A DNA stretch of 64,000 bases from Streptococcus suis (GTDB taxonomy: Bacteria > Bacillota > Bacilli > Lactobacillales > Streptococcaceae). The stretch spans positions 62,001 to 126,000 of the forward strand of contig NZ_JAEUXI010000001.1 of assembly GCF_016775005.1 (NCBI RefSeq), given 5' to 3'. Below the pieces are notes generated by a model. That model did not search any database. It worked only from the letters and a program-made list of their open reading frames with translations, and was not told the origin of the DNA. Both the position numbers and the translations under genes were made by a program. Below, piece after piece: positions 1 to 9,122 of the stretch (its first letter is position 1; each line of letters opens with the position of its first letter).

Positions 1-413
1 TCTTTTTCGAATTGATGATTCAAGCAAAAAAAATTGTTACAGTTCCTGAAAAACTATATGTATACCGCTCACGAGATGGCTCACTCAGTACAACACCAAA
101 CCCTCGAATTAATATCGAATCAAAAGAAAACAACCGTATTATGGGAGAACGAAATCCCGCATACAAGGACTACTTTACCTTTAAGGTTATCGAAGATCTC
201 CTGCAACTGGTTGCAACAGCTGTCAAAATCAACGACCATCAAACCTACAAAAATGCCGTTCAAGAACTGAACGACCTCAACTATCGGAAGAACCCGTATC
301 TCTCGACCTTTTATAAAGACGAATACCCCTGGCATCGCTACTATATCAAAGCCTACCTCCTTCCAGCCAACTTTTCTCTAGCCCGCCTCATCCACCGACT
401 CACCCAAAAATAA
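1..413 (+). CDS. C-terminal part of a family 2 glycosyltransferase (cut by window start)
   Basis: The frame is open from base 3 through the window edge and ends with TAA at 411-413, so only the last 136 or so codons are present. The start reads FFELMIQAKKIVTVPEKLYV and continues to a YRSRDGSLS segment. This resembles the region after the catalytic domain of capsule and exopolysaccharide GT2 enzymes (FE-L-AKKI--VPE-LY-YR-R-GS). The rest is helical and charged, with no membrane segment. It runs toward the minus-strand polysaccharide operon, and the two share a terminator, so it may belong to the same surface-polysaccharide region. Sugar specificity cannot be judged because the catalytic half is missing. 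The family assignment is from motif memory. Confidence 0.7.
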   Translation, partial: FFELMIQAKKIVTVPEKLYVYRSRDGSLSTTPNPRINIESKENNRIMGERNPAYKDYFTFKVIEDLLQLVATAVKINDHQTYKNAVQELNDLNYRKNPYLSTFYKDEYPWHRYYIKAYLLPANFSLARLIHRLTQK

Positions 414-421
414 TCTATAAT

Positions 422-471
422 AAAAACAACGCCAGCCCCCCTCCACTTGGGAAAGACTAGCGGTGTTTTTT
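422..471. terminator. Bidirectional terminator between convergent polysaccharide genes
   Basis: Arms 422-435 and 457-470 pair over 14 positions with one mismatch and one wobble. An A-run lies on one side and a T-run on the other, so it can serve both the plus-strand glycosyltransferase and the minus-strand wzy. Confidence 0.8.
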
Positions 472-498
472 AGGATTTATATCGACGGAATTTGATAC

Positions 499-1737
499 TC
501 ATACTATGGAGATTTGTTCGACTTCAACTTGACTAATTAAGATTGGCAAAGAGAAAAAGAAAATCAAGGATATCGTATCTGCATACCCAATCGAGAATCG
601 TGTCGTTGACTCTAGCAGTGAAATACTTCCGAATGTAAAAAGAGAAGCCAATGTAATGTATTTCTTAGTGAACGAAGAACAAAATACTGATTTAAAAATA
701 TATGCACAGCCACCAATTAATATCATCAATCCAAAAATACCATAAGTGACAAATGTTTCAACATATAGTGAATGAAAGTAATTCAGGTCATTTCCAAAAA
801 TTTCTTTATTCATTTCCAGTGCTTTATATCTACCAACCCCCAATAATGGATTGGTTGACAAACCGATTTCCAAACCATTCAACCATACATCAAATCGACC
901 AGATCCATCTTCCAAACTATCCGTTCTTAGTAAGAGGGTATCTATTTTTTCTAAAATATTGGTTGAACTCATCATTTGATCCAAGAAAAATACGCTTGTT
1001 GCAAACAATACCAGGAGCCCAGCAATTACCTTTAAATTCACTTGCTTCTGAACAACAATCTTTGATACAACATAGGAAAAGTAAAAAATTAGCATTCCTG
1101 CAATTGAAGTCCGGGCAAATGTCAGAATCAAATTCAAGATGAAAAACAATTGTAGAAAATAGTGAATTTTTCTTTTATCGGTGTCAATCAGATATTGATT
1201 CGAGATGATTGCAACCAGTAAAAAAATCCCGAAGGTGTTTCGATTTGGGAAAAATGATTTAAACTGTGCACCATAACTTCCCGTTAATGCTCCAATTGCA
1301 CGCAACTGATTAAAATTGAGAAAAACATTGAGCAAACAGGCTGCAAAAGCTAATTGACACAAACGTTTAAAAAAACAAATAATGTCTTTTTCCGCTAAAT
1401 GAACTCGGTGGAGTTGGAAAATAAAAAAATATAAGTTAACTGTCACTGAAATCATTACCATCAGTTCTGAAAGAATATAGTTTCCAATGACAAACATTAG
1501 ATAGATATGAGAAAAAAGCTGTAAAAGAACTATCATCACAAACAGTTGGAAACTTGGTCTTGATAATTTTGAAGCATTATCCCCCAAACTAAACCACATT
1601 AATATGCATTGAAGCACAAAACAGATGAAATACAAACCTGTATAGATTGTTAGATTCAGATCAAAAAGCCCCAATAAAGCTGTTGGAATCAAGTTCAGTA
1701 GAATAATCATAAACATTGTGTCTGTTATTTTCCGCAT
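499..1737 (-). CDS. wzy: Wzy-type polysaccharide polymerase
   Basis: This 412-residue protein is almost entirely hydrophobic, with about 10-12 predicted membrane helices. It has one larger hydrophilic stretch late in the chain, which begins DGSGRFDVWLNGLE and continues NPLLGVG. This is the layout of O-antigen/capsule polymerases (Wzy_C-like), which join lipid-linked repeat units on the outer face of the membrane. It is the last gene of the operon. Its ATG overlaps the end of wzx by 13 bases, so translation is probably coupled. Wzy proteins share little sequence, so the call rests on topology, the G-R-D-W loop and gene context. A ligase of the same superfamily is the main alternative. Like wzx, it is visibly AT-rich, as is common for exchanged polysaccharide genes. 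Confidence 0.8.
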   Translation of the reverse strand: MRKITDTMFMIILLNLIPTALLGLFDLNLTIYTGLYFICFVLQCILMWFSLGDNASKLSRPSFQLFVMIVLLQLFSHIYLMFVIGNYILSELMVMISVTVNLYFFIFQLHRVHLAEKDIICFFKRLCQLAFAACLLNVFLNFNQLRAIGALTGSYGAQFKSFFPNRNTFGIFLLVAIISNQYLIDTDKRKIHYFLQLFFILNLILTFARTSIAGMLIFYFSYVVSKIVVQKQVNLKVIAGLLVLFATSVFFLDQMMSSTNILEKIDTLLLRTDSLEDGSGRFDVWLNGLEIGLSTNPLLGVGRYKALEMNKEIFGNDLNYFHSLYVETFVTYGIFGLMILIGGCAYIFKSVFCSSFTKKYITLASLFTFGSISLLESTTRFSIGYADTISLIFFFSLPILISQVEVEQISIV

Positions 1738-2909
1738 GCTTCACTCTCCAATACTTTTCTGAGATAAAATAGAAAACCACCGTATAAAAATGCTTTTGAA
1801 AAAAATACAGAATATGCAAAAGCGACTAAACCGTATTGGGTGCTGGTAATGATAGCAGAGACAATAAAAATAAAAAAGTATATAAAATATATCTTTGTCA
1901 ATTCTCTTGAATCAATAAATTTCATTAACAATGATTTTAAGATAGAAGTACCAACACTCACTCCCAATGCGATGGATACTGGAAGTAATAAACTAAGTGA
2001 ATGTTCCAAATACTTAGGATAAAGAATCTTTATACAAATATAGGTGAAGGGAACTGATAATATGCTACTCACTAAGACAATTGGAATAGAGGAATAAATA
2101 AATCGTTTAATTAAAATTTCTGAAGTTGAGTCTTTTTTTATCCATCTTAATAAAACACCATGAAGTGGATTAATCACCAAATTCACAATCTTAGACATGG
2201 AGGTTGTTGCATAGTACACATTCAATGACAGTGCTCCAAGAAATGGCAAAACTAAAAATTTATCAATATAGGTTATGAGGTTATTAAAAAATGAGATCAT
2301 ACTATAGTTGATAAACATTTCTGTTTCTTCACCTGTAGCCACCACCTCGTTAAAATGGAATAATTTTTGACTTGATACACAGTAAGAGAAGGTGATTGTC
2401 TCAGCTAAGACCATCGGTAACCAAAATAGAGGTATCACTTGGATGAGCAACAAACCAAATAGTATACCATTGAGGTAAAGAAAATTCAAAAACAAAACTT
2501 TTTTAAACGCCCCCTGACTACGAAATATACCACCTGAAAACAAGCGATAATTAGCCAAAAAGGTCGCTACACCAAGAATCAAACTTTCACTCCAGTCAAA
2601 ACCCAAATAGAGTAAGAGTGCACAGATAATCACAAAGGAGCTCAAACTGATTTTTAGCAACAGACGACTAAAATTAACAGGTCTATTGATAACTTGTGAA
2701 ACGATTCCTAACTCATTGCCCAAAGCATTTGTTAATACTGAAAATATAGAGATAAAAATGACGAAAATAGCATATTGTGATTCACTGAGAAATCTGCTCA
2801 TAAACGGCATATAAATTAGCTGCTGGGCACAAATATAGATGAAAAATGAAAGTGTATTAAAAAAAACATCTTGAAAAAAATCTTTATATTTTACAAATCG
2901 CTTTAACAA
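1725..2909 (-). CDS. wzx: Wzx-type polysaccharide flippase
   Basis: This is a 394-residue integral membrane protein with about 12 hydrophobic helices. It begins with a short basic cytoplasmic segment (LKRFVKYKDFFQDV) and a helix typical of the MATE/PST exporter superfamily. The expected role is moving undecaprenyl-diphosphate-linked repeat units across the membrane for Wzy. The longest frame starts at a TTG at 2907-2909. A GGAG motif about 8 bases upstream supports this start, and no ATG with a better site lies nearby. The gene is 14 bases downstream of the glycosyltransferase and overlaps wzy. Specificity cannot be read from the sequence. Confidence 0.82.
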   Translation of the reverse strand: MLKRFVKYKDFFQDVFFNTLSFFIYICAQQLIYMPFMSRFLSESQYAIFVIFISIFSVLTNALGNELGIVSQVINRPVNFSRLLLKISLSSFVIICALLLYLGFDWSESLILGVATFLANYRLFSGGIFRSQGAFKKVLFLNFLYLNGILFGLLLIQVIPLFWLPMVLAETITFSYCVSSQKLFHFNEVVATGEETEMFINYSMISFFNNLITYIDKFLVLPFLGALSLNVYYATTSMSKIVNLVINPLHGVLLRWIKKDSTSEILIKRFIYSSIPIVLVSSILSVPFTYICIKILYPKYLEHSLSLLLPVSIALGVSVGTSILKSLLMKFIDSRELTKIYFIYFFIFIVSAIITSTQYGLVAFAYSVFFSKAFLYGGFLFYLRKVLESEACGK

Positions 2910-2923
2910 ATCCGAATCTCCAT

Positions 2924-4075
2924 CTATCTTGTACTCTCGGCTTTATCCCAAAATGGCTTATTTTTTCCTAAAATCGTTCTAACCACTCCAACAAATTGAG
3001 CATAAACCGTCATACAGTAGTATGCTGAAAATTGAACAAATTTATGTTGAATATTAAACTGAAATCTTCCCAGAACTGTTAAAAATACTAATACTTGTAC
3101 ACAAAAAGCTACTAGATAAATCACACTAGTTTGCATCAAGAATAAACTGCAAAGAAATGCAACAATATGATTAAACCATAATAAATAGCGAGCTGTTCGA
3201 TGTCCGAAATAAAAGTAGGAAAACCATCTATATTTTATAACATTTAAGATTGCAACGGAAGGCAGTATAAAACGTAGCAAGACTCTTGACATTCGGACTT
3301 TTCGTTTAAACTCATCACTATCCACCTGCCCTGCTTTTTCAAATGCAACAGCACTATGGTTTGCCACTGCTCTCTTCCCTTGAAGATTGTAGTAAACTGG
3401 CATAGCTAAGTCATGACTAACAATCGGATCAAACTCAACAAAATCTTCTGTTCGAACGGCATACAAGGCACCATTACCAGCAGTAATCGTTTGCAGACGA
3501 GACTCAATTTCTCTAATCCGAGTATCCAAATCCCAATACTTATTTTCTGAATGACTTGTTTTGCTGACTTCATGATTGGAATACATAAGCTTTCCAGTAA
3601 CATATGCTACATTGTCTACGAATGAGCTTACCAGTTCTTTTACAGCATTGACATCAAGCATTGCATTGGCATCTGTCATTACCAAAATCTCACTTGAAAC
3701 CATTTTAGCTGCTTCGTTTTGGGCGTTTGTTTTGCCAAGTCTTTTTTGAACAAGATAGAGCGAAATATTGGAATGCTTCTCCACGTATTTTTGAACAATT
3801 TCATTGGTAGCATCTGTGCTATTATCTGATGTTACCAAAATCCTTAATTTATCTTTTGGATAATCCAACAGCAATAGATTGTCCATTTTTTGAGCAATCA
3901 CTGCTTCTTCATTATGTGCCACAACCATGACAGTTACAGTTGGTTCATAATTCTGCTTCTTGCTCACTTCCTTTTTTATCAGTTTATCTAAGCATAAAAT
4001 TGAAAGTGGATAACCAATATTAGCCCAAAAAATCAAAAAAGTGCTAATCCAAAAACATGCTTTCAGTACTAACAT
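2924..4075 (-). CDS. Membrane-bound family 2 glycosyltransferase
   Basis: This 383-residue protein has an N-terminal membrane helix, then a GT-A domain opening VTVMVVAHNEEAVIAQKMDN. Further motifs are LVTSDNSTDAT, the metal-binding-type VMTDANAMLD, and a late SHDLAMPVYYNLQGKRA segment followed by basic residues (EFKRKVRMSRVLL). Two or three more hydrophobic helices close the chain. This matches processive or membrane-associated GT2 enzymes of the cellulose synthase/NodC type. It is the only complete glycosyltransferase in the operon apart from the initiating transferase, so it should add the second sugar. A remnant of another glycosyltransferase lies directly upstream. The donor sugar is unknown. 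Confidence 0.82.
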   Translation of the reverse strand: MLVLKACFWISTFLIFWANIGYPLSILCLDKLIKKEVSKKQNYEPTVTVMVVAHNEEAVIAQKMDNLLLLDYPKDKLRILVTSDNSTDATNEIVQKYVEKHSNISLYLVQKRLGKTNAQNEAAKMVSSEILVMTDANAMLDVNAVKELVSSFVDNVAYVTGKLMYSNHEVSKTSHSENKYWDLDTRIREIESRLQTITAGNGALYAVRTEDFVEFDPIVSHDLAMPVYYNLQGKRAVANHSAVAFEKAGQVDSDEFKRKVRMSRVLLRFILPSVAILNVIKYRWFSYFYFGHRTARYLLWFNHIVAFLCSLFLMQTSVIYLVAFCVQVLVFLTVLGRFQFNIQHKFVQFSAYYCMTVYAQFVGVVRTILGKNKPFWDKAESTR

Positions 4076-4176
4076 AGAAAATTCTCAATCTCCTTGATAA
4101 TAATTTATTGACTAAGGGCTAAATGAGACAAGAGATAAAATCCATCCTCACTTGTCCAACAAGATATATGATGAGG

Positions 4177-4275
4177 CTATTTATCCACCATCCAAACCTT
4201 TTTCAACTCCTCAATGTGAGAGGTTAGAAATGCGTTTAATGTATTTGAAATCGTTGTTACGTATAGTATTTTCAT
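4177..4275 (-). pseudogene. Remnant of a family 4 glycosyltransferase (first ~27 codons only)
   Basis: The ATG at 4275 overlaps the acetyltransferase stop (TAATG). It opens a frame reading MKILYVTTISNTLNAFLTSH, then IEELKKVW, and stops at 4177-4179 after 32 codons. The opening is the N-terminal beta-strand and loop of GT4 enzymes (typically MKILYVTTISNT-NAFL--HI--L). The following glycine-rich fold and donor site are absent. The roughly 100 bases between this stop and the next gene at 4075 hold no continuous homologous frame. I read this as a glycosyltransferase gene removed by an internal deletion. That the gene was once intact here is inferred; the short frame itself is directly visible. 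Confidence 0.65.
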
Positions 4276-4889
4276 TACTGAATCTTTCTACAAGGATTAC
4301 CAACATAGGTGCCAGAACTAGTGATGGATTGGATGACAACTCCGCCTGCGCCGACAATGACATCTTTACATATTGACAACGACTGAATGACAGAACTACC
4401 AATTCCTATCCATGTCTGCTGACCAACGGTCACTCCTCCAGCAAGATGACTCCCAGGAGAAATATGAACAAAATCGCCTAATTTGCAATCATGATCAATG
4501 CTTGCTGCTGTATTAACTATGCAACCATCTCCCAGTTTGACATCAGGTTGAAGAACTGCATTCGCCATTACCACACAGGATTTACCTAAGCTAACTGTTG
4601 GTGATACGATTGCCCGCGGATGGATAAGACTAGGCTGCTCCCAGTCTTTAAAACGATGAACAATTTTTGAACGGATTTTATTGTCACCAATTGCTACAAA
4701 GACAGCAGCATCAGAAGGAATCGGATACTGACTTGTCCCCACTATCGACCAGGGACCAAGATGGCATTCTTTTGAAAAGTCATCCAAGAAATAGATCTCT
4801 TGATAGCCATTCAGGCTTGCAATTTCAGCAACAACCTTACCATGACCCGATGCACCAATAATGAATAGTTGTTTATTTTTCACTTCCAT
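4275..4889 (-). CDS. PglD/NeuD-like sugar O/N-acetyltransferase
   Basis: This is a 204-residue protein. Its N-terminal nucleotide-sugar-binding domain starts LFIIGASGHGKVVAEIA. It is followed by a left-handed beta-helix of hexapeptide repeats (for example VVMANAVLQPDVKLGDGCIV and VGAGGVVIQSITSSG), ending YVGNPCRKI. The His in NTAASIDHDCKLGD is at the position of the catalytic base in PglD. In PglD the enzyme acetylates the 4-amino group of UDP-4-amino-sugar using acetyl-CoA, giving UDP-N,N'-diacetylbacillosamine. The dehydratase and aminotransferase for the two preceding steps lie in the same operon, so that reaction is the best guess. NeuD-type O-acetylation is the alternative. The gene overlaps the phosphoglycosyltransferase by 17 bases. 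Confidence 0.8.
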   Translation of the reverse strand: MEVKNKQLFIIGASGHGKVVAEIASLNGYQEIYFLDDFSKECHLGPWSIVGTSQYPIPSDAAVFVAIGDNKIRSKIVHRFKDWEQPSLIHPRAIVSPTVSLGKSCVVMANAVLQPDVKLGDGCIVNTAASIDHDCKLGDFVHISPGSHLAGGVTVGQQTWIGIGSSVIQSLSICKDVIVGAGGVVIQSITSSGTYVGNPCRKIQ

Positions 4890-5484
4890 AAAACTTTTCC
4901 ATTGTGTCTGAACTTGCCGAGTGGATTCCTTCTCTCACCAGGACTTTCAATATTGTCTTTATTAAAATCTGACAATCTTTCCAAAACGAAATCGACTCCA
5001 CATATTGAACATCAAAGTCAAATTTTTCCTCCCAGCTGATGGCATTTCGACCACTAATCTGTGCCAATCCTGTCAAACCTGGACGAACAGAATGTCGCTT
5101 TCTTTGATGATTAGTATATAAATCTAAATATTCTACTAGGAGCGGCCGCGGCCCGATAAGGCTCATGTCTCCTTTTACAATATTCCACAGTTCAGGAAGC
5201 TCGTCTAGACTGGTTGAGCGTAGAAAGGCTCCAAAGGGTGTCAGTCGTTGGCTGTCTGGCAATAGGTTCCCTGCTTGATCACGCGCATTTGTCATGGTGC
5301 GAAATTTGTACATCTTAAAAATACGTTCATTCTTCCCAGGGCGTTCTTGACTAAACAAGACTGGTGTCCCCAAATTCAACGCTACTAAGCAAGCAATCAC
5401 AAGAATCAAAGGAAACAAAATGACCAAGGCAAGGAGCGACACAACAAAATCTAAGAGGCGTTTTACAAATCGTCTATACATCAT
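4873..5484 (-). CDS. Undecaprenyl-phosphate phosphoglycosyltransferase (PglC-like, initiating)
   Basis: This 203-residue protein belongs to the monotopic bacterial sugar transferase family. One hydrophobic N-terminal segment (about residues 10-35) is followed by FKMYKFRTM, the catalytic Asp-Glu pair in SLDELPELWN, the GPRPLL motif and VRPGLTGLAQISGRN. It transfers a sugar-1-phosphate from UDP-sugar to undecaprenyl phosphate on the inner membrane face, starting repeat-unit synthesis. The length matches PglC-like minimal enzymes rather than the larger WbaP/CpsE type. Two in-frame ATGs (5484 and 5481) follow a GGGAG motif; either could be the start. Its location beside the diacetylbacillosamine-type genes suggests that sugar as substrate. 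Confidence 0.88.
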   Translation of the reverse strand: MMYRRFVKRLLDFVVSLLALVILFPLILVIACLVALNLGTPVLFSQERPGKNERIFKMYKFRTMTNARDQAGNLLPDSQRLTPFGAFLRSTSLDELPELWNIVKGDMSLIGPRPLLVEYLDLYTNHQRKRHSVRPGLTGLAQISGRNAISWEEKFDFDVQYVESISFWKDCQILIKTILKVLVREGIHSASSDTMEKFYGSEK

Positions 5485-6594
5485 TTACTCCCAAAAGCTT
5501 CTGATAATTCCAATAATCTTATCAATGTCCTCATCAGTCATTTTGGTATCACTTGGTAGGCAGAGACCATTTTCGAACAAGTCCGCTGCAACTTCTCCAC
5601 CAAAAAACGGAGCATCTTCAAAAACAGGCTGTAAATGCATCGGTTTCCAAACTGGTCTGGACTCAATATTTTCTTTTGCTAAAGCCTCCATCAGCATGGA
5701 TGGTCTTACATTTTCAGAAGTGATCTGAATAGCTGATAACCAATAATTGGAACGTTCGCCTAAACGCTCTGATAAAAGACTAATGTCTTCTATATCACTA
5801 AAACCTTCTAGATAACGCTGGTGAATGTACCGTTTTTGTGCAATGCGTTCCTCTAAGACCTGTAATTGCCCACGACCGATACCTGCACAGATATTACTCA
5901 TACGGTAGTTATAACCGATATGACTATGTTGGTAATGCGGTGCTTGATCACGCGCTTGAGTCGCCAAGAATCGAGAAAAACTTGCTTGCTCTTCTTGACT
6001 TGTAACAAGCATTCCCCCTCCAGAAGTAGTAATAATCTTATTTCCATTGAAGGAAAGAATCGCCTGCTGACCAAAGGTTCCTGTCCATTGGTTTTGGTAG
6101 ATTGTCCCCAGACTTTCTGCCGCATCTTCAATCAGAGGAACCTGGTATTCGGCACAAATAGTCCGTATCTCATCAATTTTTGCGGTGATACCATAGAGAT
6201 GCACAACTATAACAGCTTTGGGTGTATAAGTTTTAAATGCCTCACGTAATGCTACTGGATCCATATTCCAAGTCTCTTTCTCTGAATCGATGAAGACAGG
6301 AATGGCTTTCTCATAAACAATTGGATTGGCACTTGCAGAAAATGTCAGAGACTGACAAAAGACATAATCACCTTCTTGAATCCCAAGATTCTTAAGTGCC
6401 AAATGCATGGCTGCTGTCCCAGATGATAAGGCAACACAAGGTCTGCCTCCTAGCAAGTGGGATACTTCTGTTTCAAATTCATCGACATTCTTCCCAAGTG
6501 GTGCAACCCAATTGGTATCAAAAGCTTCTTGTACAAAAGCTTCTTCAAACTTTCCTTCACTCATGTGAGGAGACGCCAGATAGATTCGTTTCAT
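5485..6594 (-). CDS. DegT/DnrJ/EryC1 sugar aminotransferase (PglE-like)
   Basis: This is a 369-residue PLP enzyme. Markers are GTAAMHLAL near residue 60, VVHLYGITAKIDEI, EDAAESLGTIY, and the PLP lysine in SFNGNK (about residue 186) followed by TTSGGGMLV. The family transfers an amino group from glutamate to a 4-keto nucleotide sugar. The adjacent 4,6-dehydratase would supply UDP-4-keto-6-deoxy-GlcNAc, and the downstream acetyltransferase would modify the new amine, as in the Pgl pathway. The stop abuts the phosphoglycosyltransferase start, and the gap to the dehydratase gene is two bases. Substrate stereochemistry (bacillosamine versus a 4-amino-fucosamine) is not readable from sequence alone. 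Confidence 0.87.
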   Translation of the reverse strand: MKRIYLASPHMSEGKFEEAFVQEAFDTNWVAPLGKNVDEFETEVSHLLGGRPCVALSSGTAAMHLALKNLGIQEGDYVFCQSLTFSASANPIVYEKAIPVFIDSEKETWNMDPVALREAFKTYTPKAVIVVHLYGITAKIDEIRTICAEYQVPLIEDAAESLGTIYQNQWTGTFGQQAILSFNGNKIITTSGGGMLVTSQEEQASFSRFLATQARDQAPHYQHSHIGYNYRMSNICAGIGRGQLQVLEERIAQKRYIHQRYLEGFSDIEDISLLSERLGERSNYWLSAIQITSENVRPSMLMEALAKENIESRPVWKPMHLQPVFEDAPFFGGEVAADLFENGLCLPSDTKMTDEDIDKIIGIIRSFWE

Positions 6595-6596
6595 GT

Positions 6597-8393
6597 TTAC
6601 TCCTGTTTTGCAAATGCTACTAATTTTTTCTTGAGCTCACTCGTCGATTGTTTGTCTAAATCAGATAGGAATGTGTCCACTTCTTTACTCGATTTTTCTT
6701 GCACACGACCAACAAATATTTTTTGATGAACTTGATTGCTAACTCGTTCACTGCTCGCTAACAATTCCTCATATAACTTTTCTCCTGGTCGGATGCCTGA
6801 TTCCACAATAGCAATTTCATCTTCGCTAAAACCACTTAGTTTAATGACCTTTTTGGCCAAATCGACAATTTTAACAGGCTCGCCCATATCCAGGACGAAA
6901 ACTTCTCCTCCATTTGCCAAAAAACTAGCCTGCACAACCAAGCTGCTGGCCTCTGGGATGGTCATAAAGTAACGAGTCATCCGGAAATCCGTTACAGTTA
7001 CAGGTCCACCCGTGCTTATCTGTTCCTTGAAGAGGGGTACGACACTACCTCGACTCCCCAAGACGTTGCCAAAGCGGACAGCTACAAATTGTGTCTTACT
7101 ATTTTCGTTTAGGGATGTGACAATCATTTCTGCAATTCTTTTAGTCGCCCCCATCACGTTTGGTGGGTTAACAGCCTTATCTGTTGATACCATCACAAAC
7201 TTTTCTACGCCGTATTTCTTGGCAGCTTCTGCAACATTTTTTGTCCCATAGATATTGTTTTTGATTGCTTCTTTTGGATTGGATTCCATAAGAGGGACAT
7301 GCTTGTGTGCAGCTGCATGGTAAACAAGATTTGGTCGGTAAGTTGCCATAATCGAGTCAATCACTTCTTGATCTTGAATATCCGCAATCAAGGGTATAAT
7401 CTCTACTTTTGTGCCAATTTTAGCTTGGAGTTCGCGATGGATTTGGTAAATTGAATTTTCTCCATGCCCCAACAACAAAAGGCGTTTCGGTAAATACTTG
7501 GCAACCTGACGGCAAATCTCAGAACCAATAGACCCCCCTGCCCCTGTCACCAGGATAGTCTTTCCACGAAGGAAATCACCAATTGTTTCTTGATCCAGTA
7601 CGATTTCAGGTCGATCCAACAAATCAGCGATATCAATATCTTTAACGGTATTGGTCGAAAAGTCATCGGATAAAATTTCTTCGATATGGGGCATTGTCAA
7701 GACTTTGACACGATGGGCATTACAGATATCAAGAATTTCTTCCTTATCCTTGATGGTCAGAGATGGTATCGCAATGACCACTTGTTCAACTTCCAATTCA
7801 TGAACAATTTTAGGGATATCCTTTCTGCCACCAATGACACGAATCTCGTAAATATAGCCTCCATGCTTGGTCGGATCATCATCAACAATTCCAACAATAT
7901 CGTAATTGAGTTTTTTATCAACGATGGTTTTGATAAACAAATAGCCACCATCCCCTGCTCCAATAATTAAGGTCTTCTTTTTAACATTGTTACATTTGGT
8001 ATTTTTGGTTTTCCATTCGTATTTGGCACGCCAAATTAAACGAGGAAACAGCATCAAAATCATGGATGTTGCTAAAGAAATGATTAAAAATCGGTAACTT
8101 ATGGTCATATTTGCCAAGAAACCATAAGGAATGCAGAGCAAGTAAGATACAAACAAGCTAAAGCTGATTTTTAAGAGAGCCCTGTAGTCCGTAAAACGAG
8201 TCAGCCAGAAGAAAATCTTTAGCTTATAAGACATGACTAAGTAAGCAAGACAGACAACAATATAGTTTGCTAATAGATTAAATTTTGAAACAGAAATAAT
8301 GATGTCTAAAAATGCTTGACTGAGTACCATTGACAGTCCAATCATCGATAAGTCAAAGATTATTAAGATTGTCTGTTTATATATTCTATTCAT
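6597..8393 (-). CDS. Membrane UDP-GlcNAc 4,6-dehydratase (PglF/CapD-like)
   Basis: This is a 598-residue protein. Four membrane helices occupy the first ~125 residues. A CoA-binding-like Rossmann domain follows (TLIIGAGDGGYLFIKTI), then a short-chain dehydrogenase domain with GAGGSIGSE near residue 285. Further motifs are GHGENSIYQIH, YHAAAHKHVPLMESNPKEA and STDKAVNPPNVMGATKR (about 403-418). That arrangement is the PglF/FlaA1-long type, which converts UDP-GlcNAc to the 4-keto-6-deoxy sugar using bound NAD. It is the first committed enzyme for the diamino sugar of this locus. It is 10 bases downstream of the kinase gene. The length is usual for the membrane form. Confidence 0.88.
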   Translation of the reverse strand: MNRIYKQTILIIFDLSMIGLSMVLSQAFLDIIISVSKFNLLANYIVVCLAYLVMSYKLKIFFWLTRFTDYRALLKISFSLFVSYLLCIPYGFLANMTISYRFLIISLATSMILMLFPRLIWRAKYEWKTKNTKCNNVKKKTLIIGAGDGGYLFIKTIVDKKLNYDIVGIVDDDPTKHGGYIYEIRVIGGRKDIPKIVHELEVEQVVIAIPSLTIKDKEEILDICNAHRVKVLTMPHIEEILSDDFSTNTVKDIDIADLLDRPEIVLDQETIGDFLRGKTILVTGAGGSIGSEICRQVAKYLPKRLLLLGHGENSIYQIHRELQAKIGTKVEIIPLIADIQDQEVIDSIMATYRPNLVYHAAAHKHVPLMESNPKEAIKNNIYGTKNVAEAAKKYGVEKFVMVSTDKAVNPPNVMGATKRIAEMIVTSLNENSKTQFVAVRFGNVLGSRGSVVPLFKEQISTGGPVTVTDFRMTRYFMTIPEASSLVVQASFLANGGEVFVLDMGEPVKIVDLAKKVIKLSGFSEDEIAIVESGIRPGEKLYEELLASSERVSNQVHQKIFVGRVQEKSSKEVDTFLSDLDKQSTSELKKKLVAFAKQE

Positions 8394-8403
8394 CTTCTAT
8401 TCC

Positions 8404-9114
8404 TTATTTCTCACCGTAATAGTAGTTTTTCTCCGCTTCTAATGGAACGTCGTTCATAACATAGCCAATGAGATTGGCTTTGACATTCCGCAATAACTGA
8501 ACTGCCTTGTGAACTTCATTTTTCTGAACATAGCCTTGGCGAACAACTAACAAGACACCATCGACTTGACTAGCCAAAATCTGAGCATCTGCCACACTGG
8601 TTACTGGCGGAGCATCATAAATCACGTAGTCAAAATAGTCAGTCAACTCCTGCATCAGACTCTTCATATTTTGTGAATTCAAGAGTTCTGATGGATTGGG
8701 TGGTAGACTTCCTGTTGTCAGTACAAATAAATCCAACTCATGTACATAGTCAACAAACTTTGTATATTGGGTTTCACGATGCAAAATAGCCTCCGATAAG
8801 CCGACGGTATTGGCCAACTTAAAGGTACGATGGACGGTTGGTTTGCGCAAATCCGCATCTACTAGGAGGACTCGCTTTCCGATTGATGCCAAACTGTATG
8901 CTAAGTTGGCTGCTGTGGTTGATTTTCCTTCTGCTGGAATAGACGACGTCACGAGAAGTGATTTCAAGTTGCCGTTGACACGCGCGTACTCAAGGTTCGT
9001 CCGGAGCACACGGATTTGTTCCGAATTTAGGCTAAATGGCTGCATATAGGTAAACAAGGGTGCGCCTGCTCGCTGTTTTGACTGTGTACGTAATCGTTTC
9101 TGTTTCTTAAACAT
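8404..9114 (-). CDS. wze: Tyrosine-protein kinase Wze/CpsD
   Basis: This is a 236-residue BY-kinase. Motifs are Walker A (SSIPAEGKSTT, near residue 58), Walker A' (VLLVDADLRKP), Walker B (YVIYDAPP) and a short tyrosine tail ending NYYYGEK. The family autophosphorylates on the C-terminal tyrosines when stimulated by its membrane partner Wzd/CpsC and so regulates polymer length and attachment. The tail has three adjacent tyrosines. No phosphatase gene (wzh/cpsB) and no wzg lies in this operon, so dephosphorylation would have to be done by an enzyme encoded elsewhere, perhaps by a main capsule locus. That last point is inference. Confidence 0.88.
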   Translation of the reverse strand: MFKKQKRLRTQSKQRAGAPLFTYMQPFSLNSEQIRVLRTNLEYARVNGNLKSLLVTSSIPAEGKSTTAANLAYSLASIGKRVLLVDADLRKPTVHRTFKLANTVGLSEAILHRETQYTKFVDYVHELDLFVLTTGSLPPNPSELLNSQNMKSLMQELTDYFDYVIYDAPPVTSVADAQILASQVDGVLLVVRQGYVQKNEVHKAVQLLRNVKANLIGYVMNDVPLEAEKNYYYGEK

Positions 9115-9122
9115 AATGACCT

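Noticed and set aside
4152..4376. 74-codon plus-strand frame in the gap of the polysaccharide operon
   Set aside because: No ribosome site or recognisable sequence. The opposite strand explains the region as the acetyltransferase end plus a GT4 remnant.
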